Shown: positions 9,861 to 18,399 of the stretch, piece after piece
How positions within the stretch are numbered: position 1 is the stretch's first letter
Layout: each line of letters begins with the position of its first letter
NCBI RefSeq assembly: GCF_020423045.1
Contig: NZ_CP081943.1
Span: 4,154,001-4,218,000 of the forward strand
Reading direction: 5' to 3'
DNA: 64,000 nucleotides
DNA from: Pseudomonas sp. MM213
GTDB taxonomy: Bacteria > Pseudomonadota > Gammaproteobacteria > Pseudomonadales > Pseudomonadaceae
Position numbers and translations under genes: made by a program
The notes under the pieces: generated by a model
Told to the model about the DNA's origin: nothing
Seen by the model: the letters and a program-made list of their open reading frames with translations, nothing else
Database searches by the model: none

Positions 9861-10394
9861 TTACAGCGCTACATGCATGAAGCTTTGCGACCGCACCAGC
9901 GCAAACGGGCTGAACACCTGCCAATTCTGCTCACGCTGAAACCGGCCCTTGATGAACGGTGCAATCGGGCCACTCAAGTTATCCACCGGCTCCAGGCTGT
10001 CCTGGGCAAAGTGCTGAAGGCCGAACACCTCATCGACCATCAACCCGGCAAACACCTCGTTATGCTCCACCACCAGCACCCGCCGCTGCTTGCGCACCGC
10101 CGATAATTCGTGCCCGAAGAAGGCACTCAAATCCATCATCGGCAACAAGCGCCCACGCAGGTTGGCCACGCCCTTGACCCAAGGCTTGACCCCCGGCAAC
10201 TGGGTGAAGCGCGGTTCATGCAGGACTTCGCTGACTTCACCCATCGGCGCGACGTACCACGCCTCGCCCAAACGAAAACCGATGCCGCTCCAACTGTCCT
10301 GTCGGGTTGGCTGCGACGGCAGATCCGCCGCCAGCAGACGACAGCGCTGGTCGATCTGCAGCAGCAGTTCGAAGGCGGTCAACGACTCGGTCAT
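9861..10394 (-). CDS. pilI: PilI, CheW-like adaptor protein
   Basis: A 177-residue CheW-domain protein that should link PilJ to the ChpA kinase. The domain fills most of the protein, with GIGFRLGEAWYVAPMGEVSE at about 37-56 and the typical VKGVANLRGRLLPMMDL segment near 75-92. The start ATG at 10394 lies 10 nt downstream of the pilH stop, so the two are cotranscribed. Downstream, a REP doublet separates it from pilJ. Order and domain match pilG-pilH-pilI-pilJ of other pseudomonads. Confidence 0.93.
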   Translation of the reverse strand: MTESLTAFELLLQIDQRCRLLAADLPSQPTRQDSWSGIGFRLGEAWYVAPMGEVSEVLHEPRFTQLPGVKPWVKGVANLRGRLLPMMDLSAFFGHELSAVRKQRRVLVVEHNEVFAGLMVDEVFGLQHFAQDSLEPVDNLSGPIAPFIKGRFQREQNWQVFSPFALVRSQSFMHVAL

Positions 10395-10404
10395 GGTCGG
10401 GTGA

Positions 10405-10770
10405 TCAACCGGCCAGCACGTTGTTCAGGGTTTTGATCAGGGTGTCTTCGTCGACCGGTTTGGTCAGGTAATCCTTGGCGCCCTGGCGCGTGCCCCAGAC
10501 CTTGTCGGTTTCCTGATCCTTGGTGGTGATGATGATCACCGGGATGTGCCCGGTTTCCGGGTCTTTGGTCAACTGACGGGTCGCCTGGAAACCGTTGAGG
10601 CCGGGCATGACGATGTCCATCAGGACGGCGTCGGGTTTTTCCTGACGGGCCAGGGCCACGCCGTCGGCGCCGTTTTCGGCTTTCAACACTTCATGACCGT
10701 GCTTTTCCAGCATGCCGGTCAGTTTGTACATTTCGGTCGGCGAATCATCGACGATCAGAATACGTGCCAT
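10405..10770 (-). CDS. pilH: PilH, CheY-like response regulator
   Basis: A 121-residue stand-alone receiver domain. The acidic pocket is in LIVDDSPTEMY, the phosphorylated Asp in VLMDIVMPGLNGFQ (near residue 52), and the conserved Thr and Lys are in IIITTK and YLTKPVD. I chose the ATG at 10770 (MARILIVDD), which gives the usual PilH length, over an in-frame ATG 12 nt upstream. PilH acts with PilG downstream of ChpA; in P. aeruginosa it is linked to pilus retraction and signal damping. It lies between pilG and pilI in one operon. Confidence 0.95.
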   Translation of the reverse strand: MARILIVDDSPTEMYKLTGMLEKHGHEVLKAENGADGVALARQEKPDAVLMDIVMPGLNGFQATRQLTKDPETGHIPVIIITTKDQETDKVWGTRQGAKDYLTKPVDEDTLIKTLNNVLAG

Positions 10771-10827
10771 GGTTTTCCCCATTCTTGTCGACGCCGGGCC
10801 CGCTGGCCGAGCGTCACTGTGCGTGTC

Positions 10828-11232
10828 CTACTGCGGCAAAACGGCGGCGAAGCCCGGTACATGGGCCTGGATCGCGTTAAGCAGTTCTTCCTTGCTGAAA
10901 GGCTTGGTCAAAAACTGGTCGGAGCCGACGATGCGCCCCTTGGCCTTGTCGAACAACCCGTCCTTGGACGACAGCATGATCACTGGCGTGGACTTGAACG
11001 CACTGTTGTTCTTGATTAAAGCGCAGGTCTGATAGCCATCCAGACGCGGCATCATGATGTCGACAAAGATGATGCCAGGATGATGATCGGCAATCTTCGC
11101 CAGCGCATCGAAACCATCGATGGCCGTAATGACTTCACAACCCACATTCTTCAACAGCGTTTCGGCGGTGCGACGAATCGTCTTCGAATCGTCGATCACC
11201 ATGACCTTCAAGGCGCTGGAATGCTGGCCCAT
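10828..11232 (-). CDS. pilG: PilG, CheY-like response regulator
   Basis: A 134-residue receiver protein, first gene of the leftward pil-chp operon. It shows KVMVIDDSKTIRRTAETLL, the phospho-acceptor in IIFVDIMMPRLDGYQTC (near residue 57), and MLSSKDGLFDKAKGR with the conserved Lys in FLTKPFSKEEL. The start at 11232 (MGQHSSALKV) matches the normal family length. In P. aeruginosa PilG promotes pilus extension and adenylate cyclase activation. The promoter should lie in the roughly 220 nt upstream, which include a perfect inverted repeat at 11296-11312. Confidence 0.95.
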   Translation of the reverse strand: MGQHSSALKVMVIDDSKTIRRTAETLLKNVGCEVITAIDGFDALAKIADHHPGIIFVDIMMPRLDGYQTCALIKNNSAFKSTPVIMLSSKDGLFDKAKGRIVGSDQFLTKPFSKEELLNAIQAHVPGFAAVLPQ

Positions 11233-11295
11233 AAATGCTCTACCGTCGCCTTTGCGAATCAAATTGTCCGTTTTCCGGTTACCGGCGGCTTGAAA

Positions 11296-11312
11296 CCCTT
11301 GATACTCAAGGG
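11296..11312. promoter_or_regulatory. Perfect inverted repeat upstream of pilG
   Basis: CCCTTGA-TAC-TCAAGGG, 7-bp arms with a 3-nt centre, ends 64 nt upstream of the pilG start. It could be an operator or a leader hairpin. The symmetry is seen directly; the role is inference. Confidence 0.4.
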
Positions 11313-11452
11313 CCAGCACGACATGGCAGCCTTTTTAGCACAGTCTCCAAATGCAATCTATCGGGCGTCCTTTGAAGTGGTTTTTCCTTGACCGGGAACA
11401 CACTCAGCGCCACTCTGACGCCACTTTTATACGGTCCTTTGGATTGATCTTT

Positions 11453-11552
11453 TGTGGGAGCGAGCCTGCTCGCGATGGTCGTCAACGATGACGCGTGCCA
11501 GCAGGATAAGCGCGGTGTCCTGAAGTCCATCGCGAGCAGGCTCGCTCCTACA
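11453..11552. repeat. REP doublet, GCGAGC-arm class, TGTRGG ends outside
   Basis: A 100-nt element with arms TGTGGGAGCGAGCCTGCTCG... and its near-exact inverse. Its loop clearly resembles the loop of the chpA element (both begin GATGGTCGT), although the arms belong to another class. Confidence 0.93.
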
Positions 11553-11593
11553 GGGGACTTACATAGGCCTCCCCCACTTCAGAGGAAAAACCC

Positions 11594-12547
11594 ATGAGCG
11601 TTCGCGTCGGGATTGTCATGGATCCCATTGCCAGCATCTCCTATAAAAAGGATAGCTCGCTGGCCATGCTGCTGGCCGCACAGAAGCGCGGCTGGGAACT
11701 GTTCTATATGGAACAGCGCGACTTGTATCAAGGCGAAGGTGAAGCCCGGGCGCGGATGCGGCCGCTGAAAGTTTTCGCCAACCCGGAAAAATGGTTCGAG
11801 CTGGAAGACGAGACCGACGCGCTGCTGAGCGATCTGGACGTGATCCTGATGCGCAAGGATCCGCCGTTCGACATGGAGTTCGTCTACTCCACTTACCTGC
11901 TCGAGCAAGCCGAGCGCGCGGGCGTGCTGGTGGTCAACAAGCCGCAGAGCCTGCGTGACTGCAATGAAAAACTGTTCGCCACCCTGTTCCCGCAGTGCAC
12001 GCCGCCGACCGTGGTCAGCCGCCGCGCCGACGTGCTGCGTGAATTCGCCGCCAAACATGGCGATGTGATCCTCAAGCCGCTGGACGGCATGGGCGGAACC
12101 TCGATCTTCCGTCATCGCGCAGGTGACCCGAACCTGTCGGTGATCCTGGAAACCCTGACCGCGCTGGGCACCCAGCAGATCATGGGCCAGGCGTACCTGC
12201 CGGCGATCAAGGACGGCGACAAACGCATCCTGATGATCGACGGCGAGCCGGTGGATTATTGCCTGGCGCGGATTCCGGCGGCCGGCGAAACCCGCGGCAA
12301 CCTCGCCGCCGGTGGTCGTGGCGAAGCCCGTCCGTTGAGCGACAAGGATCGCTGGATCGCTGCCCAGGTCGGCCCGACCCTGCGCGAGAAAGGCCTGCTG
12401 TTCGTGGGTCTCGACGTGATCGGCGAGCACCTGACGGAAATCAACGTCACCAGCCCGACCTGCATTCGCGAGATTGATAACGCGTTCGGCACCGACATCG
12501 GCGGCCTGTTGATGGATGCCATCGATCAGAAGCTCAAGGCCCGTTGA
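11594..12547 (+). CDS. gshB: Glutathione synthetase
   Basis: A 317-residue ATP-grasp enzyme joining gamma-glutamylcysteine and glycine with ATP to give glutathione, in the cytoplasm. Visible family features are the N-terminal MDPIASISYKKDSSLAML, the ATP-grasp loop KPLDGMGGTSIFR near 155-167, and the C-terminal EINVTSPTCIREID with metal-binding Asn. Length equals the E. coli enzyme (about 316). It is transcribed away from pilG. A stem-loop follows between its stop and tonB3. Confidence 0.97.
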   Translation: MSVRVGIVMDPIASISYKKDSSLAMLLAAQKRGWELFYMEQRDLYQGEGEARARMRPLKVFANPEKWFELEDETDALLSDLDVILMRKDPPFDMEFVYSTYLLEQAERAGVLVVNKPQSLRDCNEKLFATLFPQCTPPTVVSRRADVLREFAAKHGDVILKPLDGMGGTSIFRHRAGDPNLSVILETLTALGTQQIMGQAYLPAIKDGDKRILMIDGEPVDYCLARIPAAGETRGNLAAGGRGEARPLSDKDRWIAAQVGPTLREKGLLFVGLDVIGEHLTEINVTSPTCIREIDNAFGTDIGGLLMDAIDQKLKAR

Positions 12548-12565
12548 TATAGAACACCCAAGATG

Positions 12566-12618
12566 AAACCAACATTGCGCTATCATGCGCGGCCTCTGAA
12601 AAACGCGATGTTGGTTTT
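12566..12618 (+). promoter_or_regulatory. Long stem-loop just before the tonB3 start codon
   Basis: AAACCAACATTGCG (12566-12579) pairs with CGCGATGTTGGTTTT (12604-12618), one G-T wobble included, around a loop that contains a smaller GCGC/GCGC stem. The right arm ends in TTTT only 6 nt before the tonB3 ATG. It may be a gshB terminator or a translational control element, because no purine-rich Shine-Dalgarno is visible. Confidence 0.5.
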
Positions 12619-12624
12619 CTTGTC

Positions 12625-13524
12625 ATGACACTTCCGTCCGATCTGCCCGCTGAACTCGCCCATCGTGGCGTGCGCCCGGCTGATCGCCTCGGATTTACCC
12701 TGTTTCTCGCGGCGTTGATTCACCTGGCCTTGCTGTTGGGCGTCGGCTTTACGATGGTCGAACCCAAACAAATCAGCAAAACCCTGGAAATCACCCTCGC
12801 CACCTTCAAGAGCGAAAAGAAACCGGCGAAGGCCGACTTTCTCGCGCAGGAAAATCAGGAAGGCAGCGGCACCCTGGATAAAAAGGCGATTCCCAAGACC
12901 ACCGAGGTCGCGCCGTTCCAGGACAACAAGGTGCAAAAAGTCACGCCACCACCAGCCGCCAAGCCTGAAGTCCAGGAAGCCGCGCCCAAGGCTGCCGTGA
13001 CCACCGTCGCGCCGAAGCCGAAGAAAGCCGCGGCCAAGACCGAAGAGCCCAAACCTGCCACCAAACCCGCCATCGCCGCGCCGACGTTCGACAGTGAACA
13101 GCTGTCCAGCGACATCGCCAGCCTCGAAGCGGAACTGGCCAACGAACAGCAGCTGTACGCCAAGCGCCCGCGCATCCACCGCCTGAGCGCGGCCTCGACC
13201 ATGCGCGACAAAGGCGCCTGGTATAAGGATGAGTGGCGCAAAAAGGTCGAGCGCATCGGCAACCTCAATTATCCGGATGAAGCGCGGCGCAAACAGATTT
13301 ACGGCAATTTGCGGCTGATGGTCTCGATCAACCGCGACGGCTCGCTTTTTGAAGTATTGGTACTGGAGTCGTCCGGACAACCGCTGCTGGATCAGGCAGC
13401 GCAGCGAATTGTGCGGCTGGCTGCACCGTTTTCGCCGTTTACCGGGGATTTGTCGGACATCGACCGACTGGAAATCATCCGCACCTGGAAATTTGCGCGC
13501 GGGGATCGCCTCTCCAGCAACTGA
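12625..13524 (+). CDS. tonB3: TonB-family energy transducer (TonB3 type)
   Basis: A 299-residue protein with a membrane anchor at about 24-45 (LGFTLFLAALIHLALLLGVG), a Lys/Pro/Ala-rich periplasmic spacer (about 60-150), a short helical segment (SLEAELANEQQLYAKRP), and a C-terminal TonB domain with NYPDEARRKQIYGNLRLMV. TonB proteins pass proton-motive energy to outer-membrane receptors. No exbB/exbD genes are nearby. Position next to gshB and pilG matches tonB3 of P. aeruginosa, which is linked to twitching motility. The start codon has no clear ribosome site. Confidence 0.87.
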   Translation: MTLPSDLPAELAHRGVRPADRLGFTLFLAALIHLALLLGVGFTMVEPKQISKTLEITLATFKSEKKPAKADFLAQENQEGSGTLDKKAIPKTTEVAPFQDNKVQKVTPPPAAKPEVQEAAPKAAVTTVAPKPKKAAAKTEEPKPATKPAIAAPTFDSEQLSSDIASLEAELANEQQLYAKRPRIHRLSAASTMRDKGAWYKDEWRKKVERIGNLNYPDEARRKQIYGNLRLMVSINRDGSLFEVLVLESSGQPLLDQAAQRIVRLAAPFSPFTGDLSDIDRLEIIRTWKFARGDRLSSN

Positions 13525-13553
13525 CCGAAGGATTGCGGTTGTTTTGACCGACG

Positions 13554-13628
13554 CCTTCGCGGGCAAGCCTCGCTCCTACAGGTTTGCGGAACATGCAAAA
13601 CCTGTAGGAGCGAGGCTTGCCCGCGAAG
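13554..13628. repeat. REP doublet, GCGAGGC-arm class, TGTAGG ends inside
   Basis: Inverted units CCTTCGCGGGCAAGCCTCGC... and TGTAGGAGCGAGGCTTGCCC... The central spacer extends the stem with GGTTT and AAACC. It lies between tonB3 and yqgE. Confidence 0.9.
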
Positions 13629-13727
13629 AGGCCCTCAAGCAAACAGACATCAAAAAGACACCCACGCAGGCATTTCCTGTGCATCCCCAGCTTGTCAGTT
13701 CGCCCCTCCAACGCCACACTAGCGCTC

Positions 13728-14300
13728 ATGAAGAACGTCAGCCCAAGCTACCTCAAGCATCACTTCCTGATCGCCATGCCTCACATGGCCGACCCGAACT
13801 TTGCCCACACCTTGACCTACATCGTCGAGCACACGGCCAATGGTGCCATGGGGCTGGTGGTCAACCGTCCGCAAGACCTGAATCTGGCCGATATCCTCGA
13901 GCAATTGCGCCCCAATATCGAGCCACCGCTGCTCTGCCAGCATGTGCCGATCTTCATCGGCGGCCCGGTGCAGACCGATCGAGGTTTTGTCCTGCACCCG
14001 TCGGGCAAGCAATTTCAGGCGACCGTTGATCTGGAAGGCGACCTGTCGTTGTCCACCTCCCAGGACGTATTGTTCGCGATCGCCGATGGCGTCGGTCCGG
14101 CAAAAAGCCTGATCGCCCTCGGTTACGCAGGCTGGGAAGCCGGGCAGCTTGAGGCCGAACTGGCGCAGAACGCCTGGCTGACCTGCCCGTTCGATGCCGA
14201 CATCCTGTTCAACACCAGCAGCGAACTGCGCCTCGAAGCAGCGGCCAAGCACCTGGGCGTCAACCTCAGCCTGCTCACCAGCCAGGCAGGACACGCCTGA
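13728..14300 (+). CDS. algH: YqgE/AlgH family protein
   Basis: A 190-residue UPF0301 protein. Conserved features are LKHHFLIAMPHMADPNFAHT near the N-terminus, HTANGAMGLVVNRP, and IFIGGPVQTDRGFVLH. The molecular activity of the family is unknown; AlgH was first described as an alginate regulator in Pseudomonas. The ATG at 13728 gives the usual length; an upstream in-frame extension runs into the REP doublet and was rejected. Its TGA overlaps the ruvX ATG by one base, so the two are an operon, an association common in proteobacteria. Confidence 0.92.
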   Translation: MKNVSPSYLKHHFLIAMPHMADPNFAHTLTYIVEHTANGAMGLVVNRPQDLNLADILEQLRPNIEPPLLCQHVPIFIGGPVQTDRGFVLHPSGKQFQATVDLEGDLSLSTSQDVLFAIADGVGPAKSLIALGYAGWEAGQLEAELAQNAWLTCPFDADILFNTSSELRLEAAAKHLGVNLSLLTSQAGHA

Positions 14301-14737
14301 TGGCCCTGCGGCTGATTCTGGGTTTCGACTACGGCACCAAACAGATCGGCGTGGCGGTCGGCCAGGTGATTACCGGCCAGGCCCGCGAGCTGTGCACCTT
14401 GAAGGCACAAAACGGCGTGCCCGACTGGAATCAGGTCGAAGCACTGATCAAAGAGTGGAAACCCGATGCCGTGGTGGTCGGCCTGCCGCTCAATATGGAC
14501 GGCACGCCCAGCGACATGTGCCTGCGCGCCGAGAAGTTCGCCCGCCGCCTCAACGGCCGCTACAACCTGCCCTTCTATACCCACGATGAACGCCTGACCA
14601 CGTTTGAAGCCAAGGGCGAACGACGTGATCGCGGCGGGCAAAAGGGCAGTTACCGCGACAACCCGGTCGACGCCATCGCCGCCGCCCTGCTGCTGCAAGG
14701 CTGGCTCGATGAAAACAGCGCACTGTTCGAATCCTGA
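14300..14737 (+). CDS. ruvX: RuvX/YqgF, Holliday junction resolvase-like nuclease
   Basis: A 145-residue RNase H-like protein with the first catalytic Asp in LGFDYGTKQIGVAVG, the Glu-bearing strand in PFYTHDERLTTFEA, and the last Asp in YRDNPVDAIAAALLLQ. YqgF proteins are essential in E. coli and take part in pre-16S rRNA 5'-end maturation and possibly junction resolution. Start and stop overlap with algH (TGATG) shows coupling. pyrR follows after an 82-nt gap. Confidence 0.95.
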   Translation: MALRLILGFDYGTKQIGVAVGQVITGQARELCTLKAQNGVPDWNQVEALIKEWKPDAVVVGLPLNMDGTPSDMCLRAEKFARRLNGRYNLPFYTHDERLTTFEAKGERRDRGGQKGSYRDNPVDAIAAALLLQGWLDENSALFES

Positions 14738-14819
14738 AGAGCCGTAACAAGCGACTCTCTATAGCGACAACCCGAGCCACCGCCAGCAGCACCCGGCCCG
14801 GGCCCAAGAAGGAGCAACC

Positions 14820-15323
14820 ATGAGCCTGCCCAATCCCGCCGAACTGATCAGCCAGATGGCGATCCGTCTCAAGGCACATCTGGAACACCGTGGCATCAGC
14901 GAACCGCGCTACATCGGTATTCGTACCGGCGGCGTCTGGGTTGCCCAGGCGTTGCTCGAAGAACTGGGCAGCGACGCGCCGCTCGGCACACTGGACGTGT
15001 CTTTCTACCGTGACGATTTCAGCCAGAACGGCCTGCACCCGCAGGTGCGCCCTTCGGCGCTGCCGTTCGAGATCGAAGGCCAGGACCTGGTGCTGATCGA
15101 CGACGTACTCATGAGCGGCCGCACCATCCGCGCCGCGATGAACGAACTCTTCGACTACGGCCGCCCGGCCAGCGTGACGCTGGTGTGCCTGCTGGACCTG
15201 GACGCCGGCGAACTGCCGATCCGCCCGAACGTGGTCGGCGCGACTTTGTCGCTGGCAGCCCACGAGCGCGTGAAGCTGTCCGGCCCGGAACTCAAGCTCG
15301 AACTGCAAGACCTCGCCCTTTAA
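14820..15323 (+). CDS. pyrR: PyrR, pyrimidine regulator / uracil phosphoribosyltransferase-like
   Basis: A 167-residue type I phosphoribosyltransferase with the PRPP loop [18 protein letters not shown] near 90-107 and the basic region [14 protein letters not shown]. In Bacillus PyrR binds pyr mRNA; in Pseudomonas it precedes pyrBC' and is thought to regulate pyrimidine genes. An AAGGAG ribosome site lies just before the ATG. pyrB starts 27 nt after its stop, so pyrR-pyrB-pyrC' is one operon. I see no clear attenuator in the 82-nt leader. Confidence 0.94.
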   Translation: MSLPNPAELISQMAIRLKAHLEHRGISEPRYIGIRTGGVWVAQALLEELGSDAPLGTLDVSFYRDDFSQNGLHPQVRPSALPFEIEGQDLVLIDDVLMSGRTIRAAMNELFDYGRPASVTLVCLLDLDAGELPIRPNVVGATLSLAAHERVKLSGPELKLELQDLAL

Positions 15324-15350
15324 TTCGCCCTATTGAGAGTCCCCCTCGCG

Positions 15351-16355
15351 ATGACGCCTCTAGAAACCAAGCGCCCGCTGCAGCTCAATGATCAGGGCCA
15401 GCTGCGCCACTTCCTCTCGCTCGACGGCTTGCGCCGCGAGCTGCTGACGGAAATCCTCGACACCGCCGACTCGTTCCTCGAAGTCGGCGCCCGGGCAGTG
15501 AAGAAAGTCCCGTTGCTGCGCGGCAAGACCGTGTGCAACGTGTTCTTCGAGAACTCCACCCGCACCCGCACCACCTTCGAACTGGCGGCCCAGCGCTTGT
15601 CGGCGGACGTGATCACCCTCAACGTCTCGACATCGTCGGCGAGCAAGGGCGAAACCCTGCTCGACACCCTGCGCAACCTGGAAGCCATGGCCGCCGACAT
15701 GTTCGTCGTGCGCCACGGTGATTCCGGCGCCGCGCACTTCATCGCCGAACACGTATGCCCGCAAGTGGCGATCATCAACGGCGGCGACGGCCGTCACGCG
15801 CACCCGACCCAAGGCATGCTCGACATGCTGACGATCCGTCGGCACAAGGGCAGCTTCGAAAACCTTTCCGTGGCCATCGTCGGCGACATCCTGCACTCGC
15901 GGGTGGCGCGCTCGAACATGCTGGCGCTGAAAACCCTCGGCTGCCCGGACATCCGCGTGATCGCGCCGAAAACCCTGCTGCCGATCGGCATCGAGCAATA
16001 CGGCGTGAAGGTCTACACCGACATGACCGAAGGCCTGAAAGACGTCGACGTGGTGATCATGTTGCGCCTGCAACGCGAACGCATGACTGGCGGCCTGCTG
16101 CCGAGCGAAGGCGAGTTCTATCGCCTGTTCGGCCTGACCACCGCGCGCCTGGCCGGGGCCAAACCGGATTGCATCGTCATGCACCCAGGGCCGATCAACC
16201 GCGGGGTTGAGATTGAGTCGGCGGTGGCCGATGGTCCGCATTCGGTGATTCTCAACCAGGTAACCTACGGCATCGCGATTCGTATGGCCGTGCTGTCCAT
16301 GGCCATGAGCGGGCAGACTGCCCAGCGCCAATTCGAGCAGGAGAACGTTCAGTGA
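15351..16355 (+). CDS. pyrB: Aspartate carbamoyltransferase catalytic subunit
   Basis: A 334-residue transcarbamoylase making carbamoyl aspartate, the first committed step of pyrimidine synthesis. The carbamoyl phosphate site [17 protein letters not shown] (about 61-77), the loop [20 protein letters not shown] and [12 protein letters not shown] are all present. The ATG at 15351 matches the known Pseudomonas N-terminus (MTP...[11 protein letters not shown]); an alternative start 18 nt upstream is less likely. GTGA overlap joins it to pyrC'. In Pseudomonas the N-terminal extension binds nucleotide effectors and the enzyme assembles with PyrC'. Confidence 0.97.
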   Translation: MTPLETKRPLQLNDQGQLRHFLSLDGLRRELLTEILDTADSFLEVGARAVKKVPLLRGKTVCNVFFENSTRTRTTFELAAQRLSADVITLNVSTSSASKGETLLDTLRNLEAMAADMFVVRHGDSGAAHFIAEHVCPQVAIINGGDGRHAHPTQGMLDMLTIRRHKGSFENLSVAIVGDILHSRVARSNMLALKTLGCPDIRVIAPKTLLPIGIEQYGVKVYTDMTEGLKDVDVVIMLRLQRERMTGGLLPSEGEFYRLFGLTTARLAGAKPDCIVMHPGPINRGVEIESAVADGPHSVILNQVTYGIAIRMAVLSMAMSGQTAQRQFEQENVQ

Positions 16356-17623
16356 AGCTCAGCATTCTCGGCGCCCGCGTGATCGATCCAGTCAGCGGGC
16401 TGGATCAAGTGACTGATATCCACATCGAAGCCTGCAAGATCGTCGCCCTTGGCGCCGCACCCGCCGGTTTTGTTGCCGTCGATACCATCGACGCCCAAGG
16501 CCTGGTGGCCGCACCGGGGCTGGTTGACCTGAACGTCGCCCTGCGCGAGCCAGGCTACAGCCGCAAAGGTTCGATCGTCAGCGAAACCCGCGCCGCCGCT
16601 GCCGGTGGCGTGACCAGCCTGTGCTGCCCGCCGAAGACCAAACCGGTGCTGGACACCTCGGCCGTGGCCGAACTGATCCTCGACCGCGCCCGCGAGGCCG
16701 GCAACACCAAGGTGTTCCCGATTGGCGCCCTGAGCAAAGGCCTGGACGGCGAGCAACTGGCCGAGCTCGTGGCTTTGCGCGATGCCGGTTGCGTGGCCTT
16801 CGGCAACGGTCTGGAAAGCTTCCGCAACACCCGCACCCTGTGCCGGGCGCTGGAGTACGCGGCGACTTTTGACCTGACGGTGATTTTCAACTCGCAGGAC
16901 CATGATCTGGCCGAAGGTGGCTTGGCGCATGAAGGTCCGACCGCCAGTTTCCTCGGCTTGCCGGGTATTCCGGAAACCGCGGAAACCGTAGCGCTGGCCC
17001 GTGATCTGTTGCTGGTCGAGCAAAGTGGCGTGCGCGCGCACTTCAGCCAGCTGACCAGCGCTCGCGGCGTGGCCCTGATTGCTCAGGCCCAGGCGCGCGG
17101 ATTGCCGGTGACGGCGGATGTCGCCCTGTACCAGCTGATCCTGACCGATGAAGCGCTGATCGACTTCAGCAGCCTCTATCACGTCCAGCCGCCGCTGCGC
17201 ACCCGCGCCGATCGCGATGGCTTGCGTGAGGCGGTGAAGTCCGGGGTGGTTTCGGCGATCTCCAGTCATCACCAGCCCCATGAACGGGACGCCAAACTGG
17301 CGCCGTTCGGTGCGACGGAACCAGGGATCAGCAGCGTTGAACTGTTGCTGCCGCTGGCGATGACGCTGGTGGAAGACGGTTTGCTCGATCTGCCGACGTT
17401 GCTGGCACGCCTGAGTGCCGGGCCTGCGCAAGCCTTGCGCTTGCCGGCGGGGAAACTGGCGGTAGGTGGTGCGGCGGATATCGTGCTGTTCGATCCGGCG
17501 GCTTCGACCGTGGCCGGTGAAACCTGGCTGTCCAAGGGTGAGAACTGCCCGTTCATTGGGCATAGTTTGCCGGGCGTGGTGCGTTACACGCTGGTGGATG
17601 GGCGGATTAGCCACCAGGCGTAA
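16352..17623 (+). CDS. pyrC': PyrC', dihydroorotase-like non-catalytic partner of PyrB
   Basis: A 423-residue amidohydrolase-fold protein starting at GTG 16352, which overlaps the pyrB stop by 4 nt. Active dihydroorotases carry a DxHxHLREPG metal site; here the same place reads [12 protein letters not shown], so both histidines are lost. The later metal region reads [10 protein letters not shown] instead of SDHAPH. This fits the known Pseudomonas pyrC', which has no dihydroorotase activity but is needed to hold the aspartate transcarbamoylase dodecamer together. A true pyrC must lie elsewhere in the genome. Confidence 0.95.
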   Translation: MKLSILGARVIDPVSGLDQVTDIHIEACKIVALGAAPAGFVAVDTIDAQGLVAAPGLVDLNVALREPGYSRKGSIVSETRAAAAGGVTSLCCPPKTKPVLDTSAVAELILDRAREAGNTKVFPIGALSKGLDGEQLAELVALRDAGCVAFGNGLESFRNTRTLCRALEYAATFDLTVIFNSQDHDLAEGGLAHEGPTASFLGLPGIPETAETVALARDLLLVEQSGVRAHFSQLTSARGVALIAQAQARGLPVTADVALYQLILTDEALIDFSSLYHVQPPLRTRADRDGLREAVKSGVVSAISSHHQPHERDAKLAPFGATEPGISSVELLLPLAMTLVEDGLLDLPTLLARLSAGPAQALRLPAGKLAVGGAADIVLFDPAASTVAGETWLSKGENCPFIGHSLPGVVRYTLVDGRISHQA

Positions 17624-17638
17624 GACCGCGTTGCCCCA

Positions 17639-17714
17639 ATCGCTAGCAGGGCTAGCTCCCACGGGGGATTTGTGTCGTTCACAGATCCTGTGTGGGAGCT
17701 AGCCTGCTAGCGAT
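17639..17714. repeat. REP doublet, GCTAGC-arm class, TGTGGG ends inside
   Basis: Inverted units built on GCTAGC stems; the left arm has one extra G compared with the right arm. It separates the converging pyrC' and TM2 genes and may help end both transcripts. Confidence 0.9.
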
Positions 17715-17717
17715 GAC

Positions 17718-18149
17718 TTACTGGAAAGTGCCGCGATTCTGCGCGTTACGCACGGAAACCTGGTCATTCAGCGTCCAGAAGTCATACAAAACCCCCAGAA
17801 AGAACAACCCGCCCGTCACCAGGTACAGCAATCCGCTGATCCACTTCCCCTGATACATCCGGTGCACGCCGAACACTCCCAGAAATGTCAGCAGAATCCA
17901 CGCAACGTTGTATTCGATAGGCCCGGCGGTGAAACGCAGGTCCGCTTCACGGTCCATGGCCGGGATCAGGAACACGTCGATCAGCCAGCCGATACCCAGT
18001 AAACCCAGGGTGAAAAACCAGATCGTCCCGGTCACCGGCTTACCGTAATAAAAGCGGTGAGCGCCGGTAAAACCGAAAATCCACAGCAGGTAACCGATCA
18101 CTTTGCTGTGGGTATCTTGATGTGGAACGGGGTGTCGATAGGTGTTCAT
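17718..18149 (-). CDS. TM2 domain-containing membrane protein
   Basis: A 143-residue inner-membrane protein with about four hydrophobic helices. The TM2 signature appears twice: GAHRFYYGKPVTG near 30-42 and GVHRMYQGKWISG near 94-106, so the protein is an internal duplication of a two-helix unit. Its function is unknown; TM2 domains occur in both bacteria and eukaryotes. It is a single gene, divergent from the NlpC/P60 gene and facing pyrC'. Confidence 0.85.
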   Translation of the reverse strand: MNTYRHPVPHQDTHSKVIGYLLWIFGFTGAHRFYYGKPVTGTIWFFTLGLLGIGWLIDVFLIPAMDREADLRFTAGPIEYNVAWILLTFLGVFGVHRMYQGKWISGLLYLVTGGLFFLGVLYDFWTLNDQVSVRNAQNRGTFQ

Positions 18150-18399
18150 GAATGGCCTCGAATCACACGATAGATAAATATTCTTGAATTCTTTGTGACT
18201 TTTTTACAGGTGGCCGACGTATGGCAAATGCTACCGTGTCTCCCGTCAAACCCTTATAGCACCTGACTTCTGTCCGACAATTGCGTCTATTTGCCGCGTA
18301 TTGGGCTCCGTTGACCGCCAGGTTGAATCGACCAACGGCCTCGGAATGACAAAAAAAGCTGTTATAAAGTTTCGCGCTAACCAACACGAGCCTTGCCTA

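Larger units (their letters stand above)
11233..11593. other. Divergent pilG-gshB intergenic region (361 bp)
   Basis: It holds the 5' region of the pil-chp operon (left part, with the palindrome at 11296-11312), a 100-nt REP doublet at 11453-11552, and about 40 nt upstream of gshB with GAGG before its ATG. I see no small ORF with convincing coding character and no RNA gene. Confidence 0.7.

Noticed and set aside
13617..13727. N-terminal extension of yqgE/algH through the REP doublet
   Set aside because: The extra residues are REP-derived or low-quality, and the start at 13728 gives the family length. The same holds for extensions of the ferredoxin, rlmI and phosphonate oxidoreductase genes.
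14738..14819. Attenuator or riboswitch before pyrR
   Set aside because: Only a weak AGAG/CTCT pairing is visible and no T-run follows.
16352..17623. Functional dihydroorotase PyrC
   Set aside because: The metal-binding histidines are missing.
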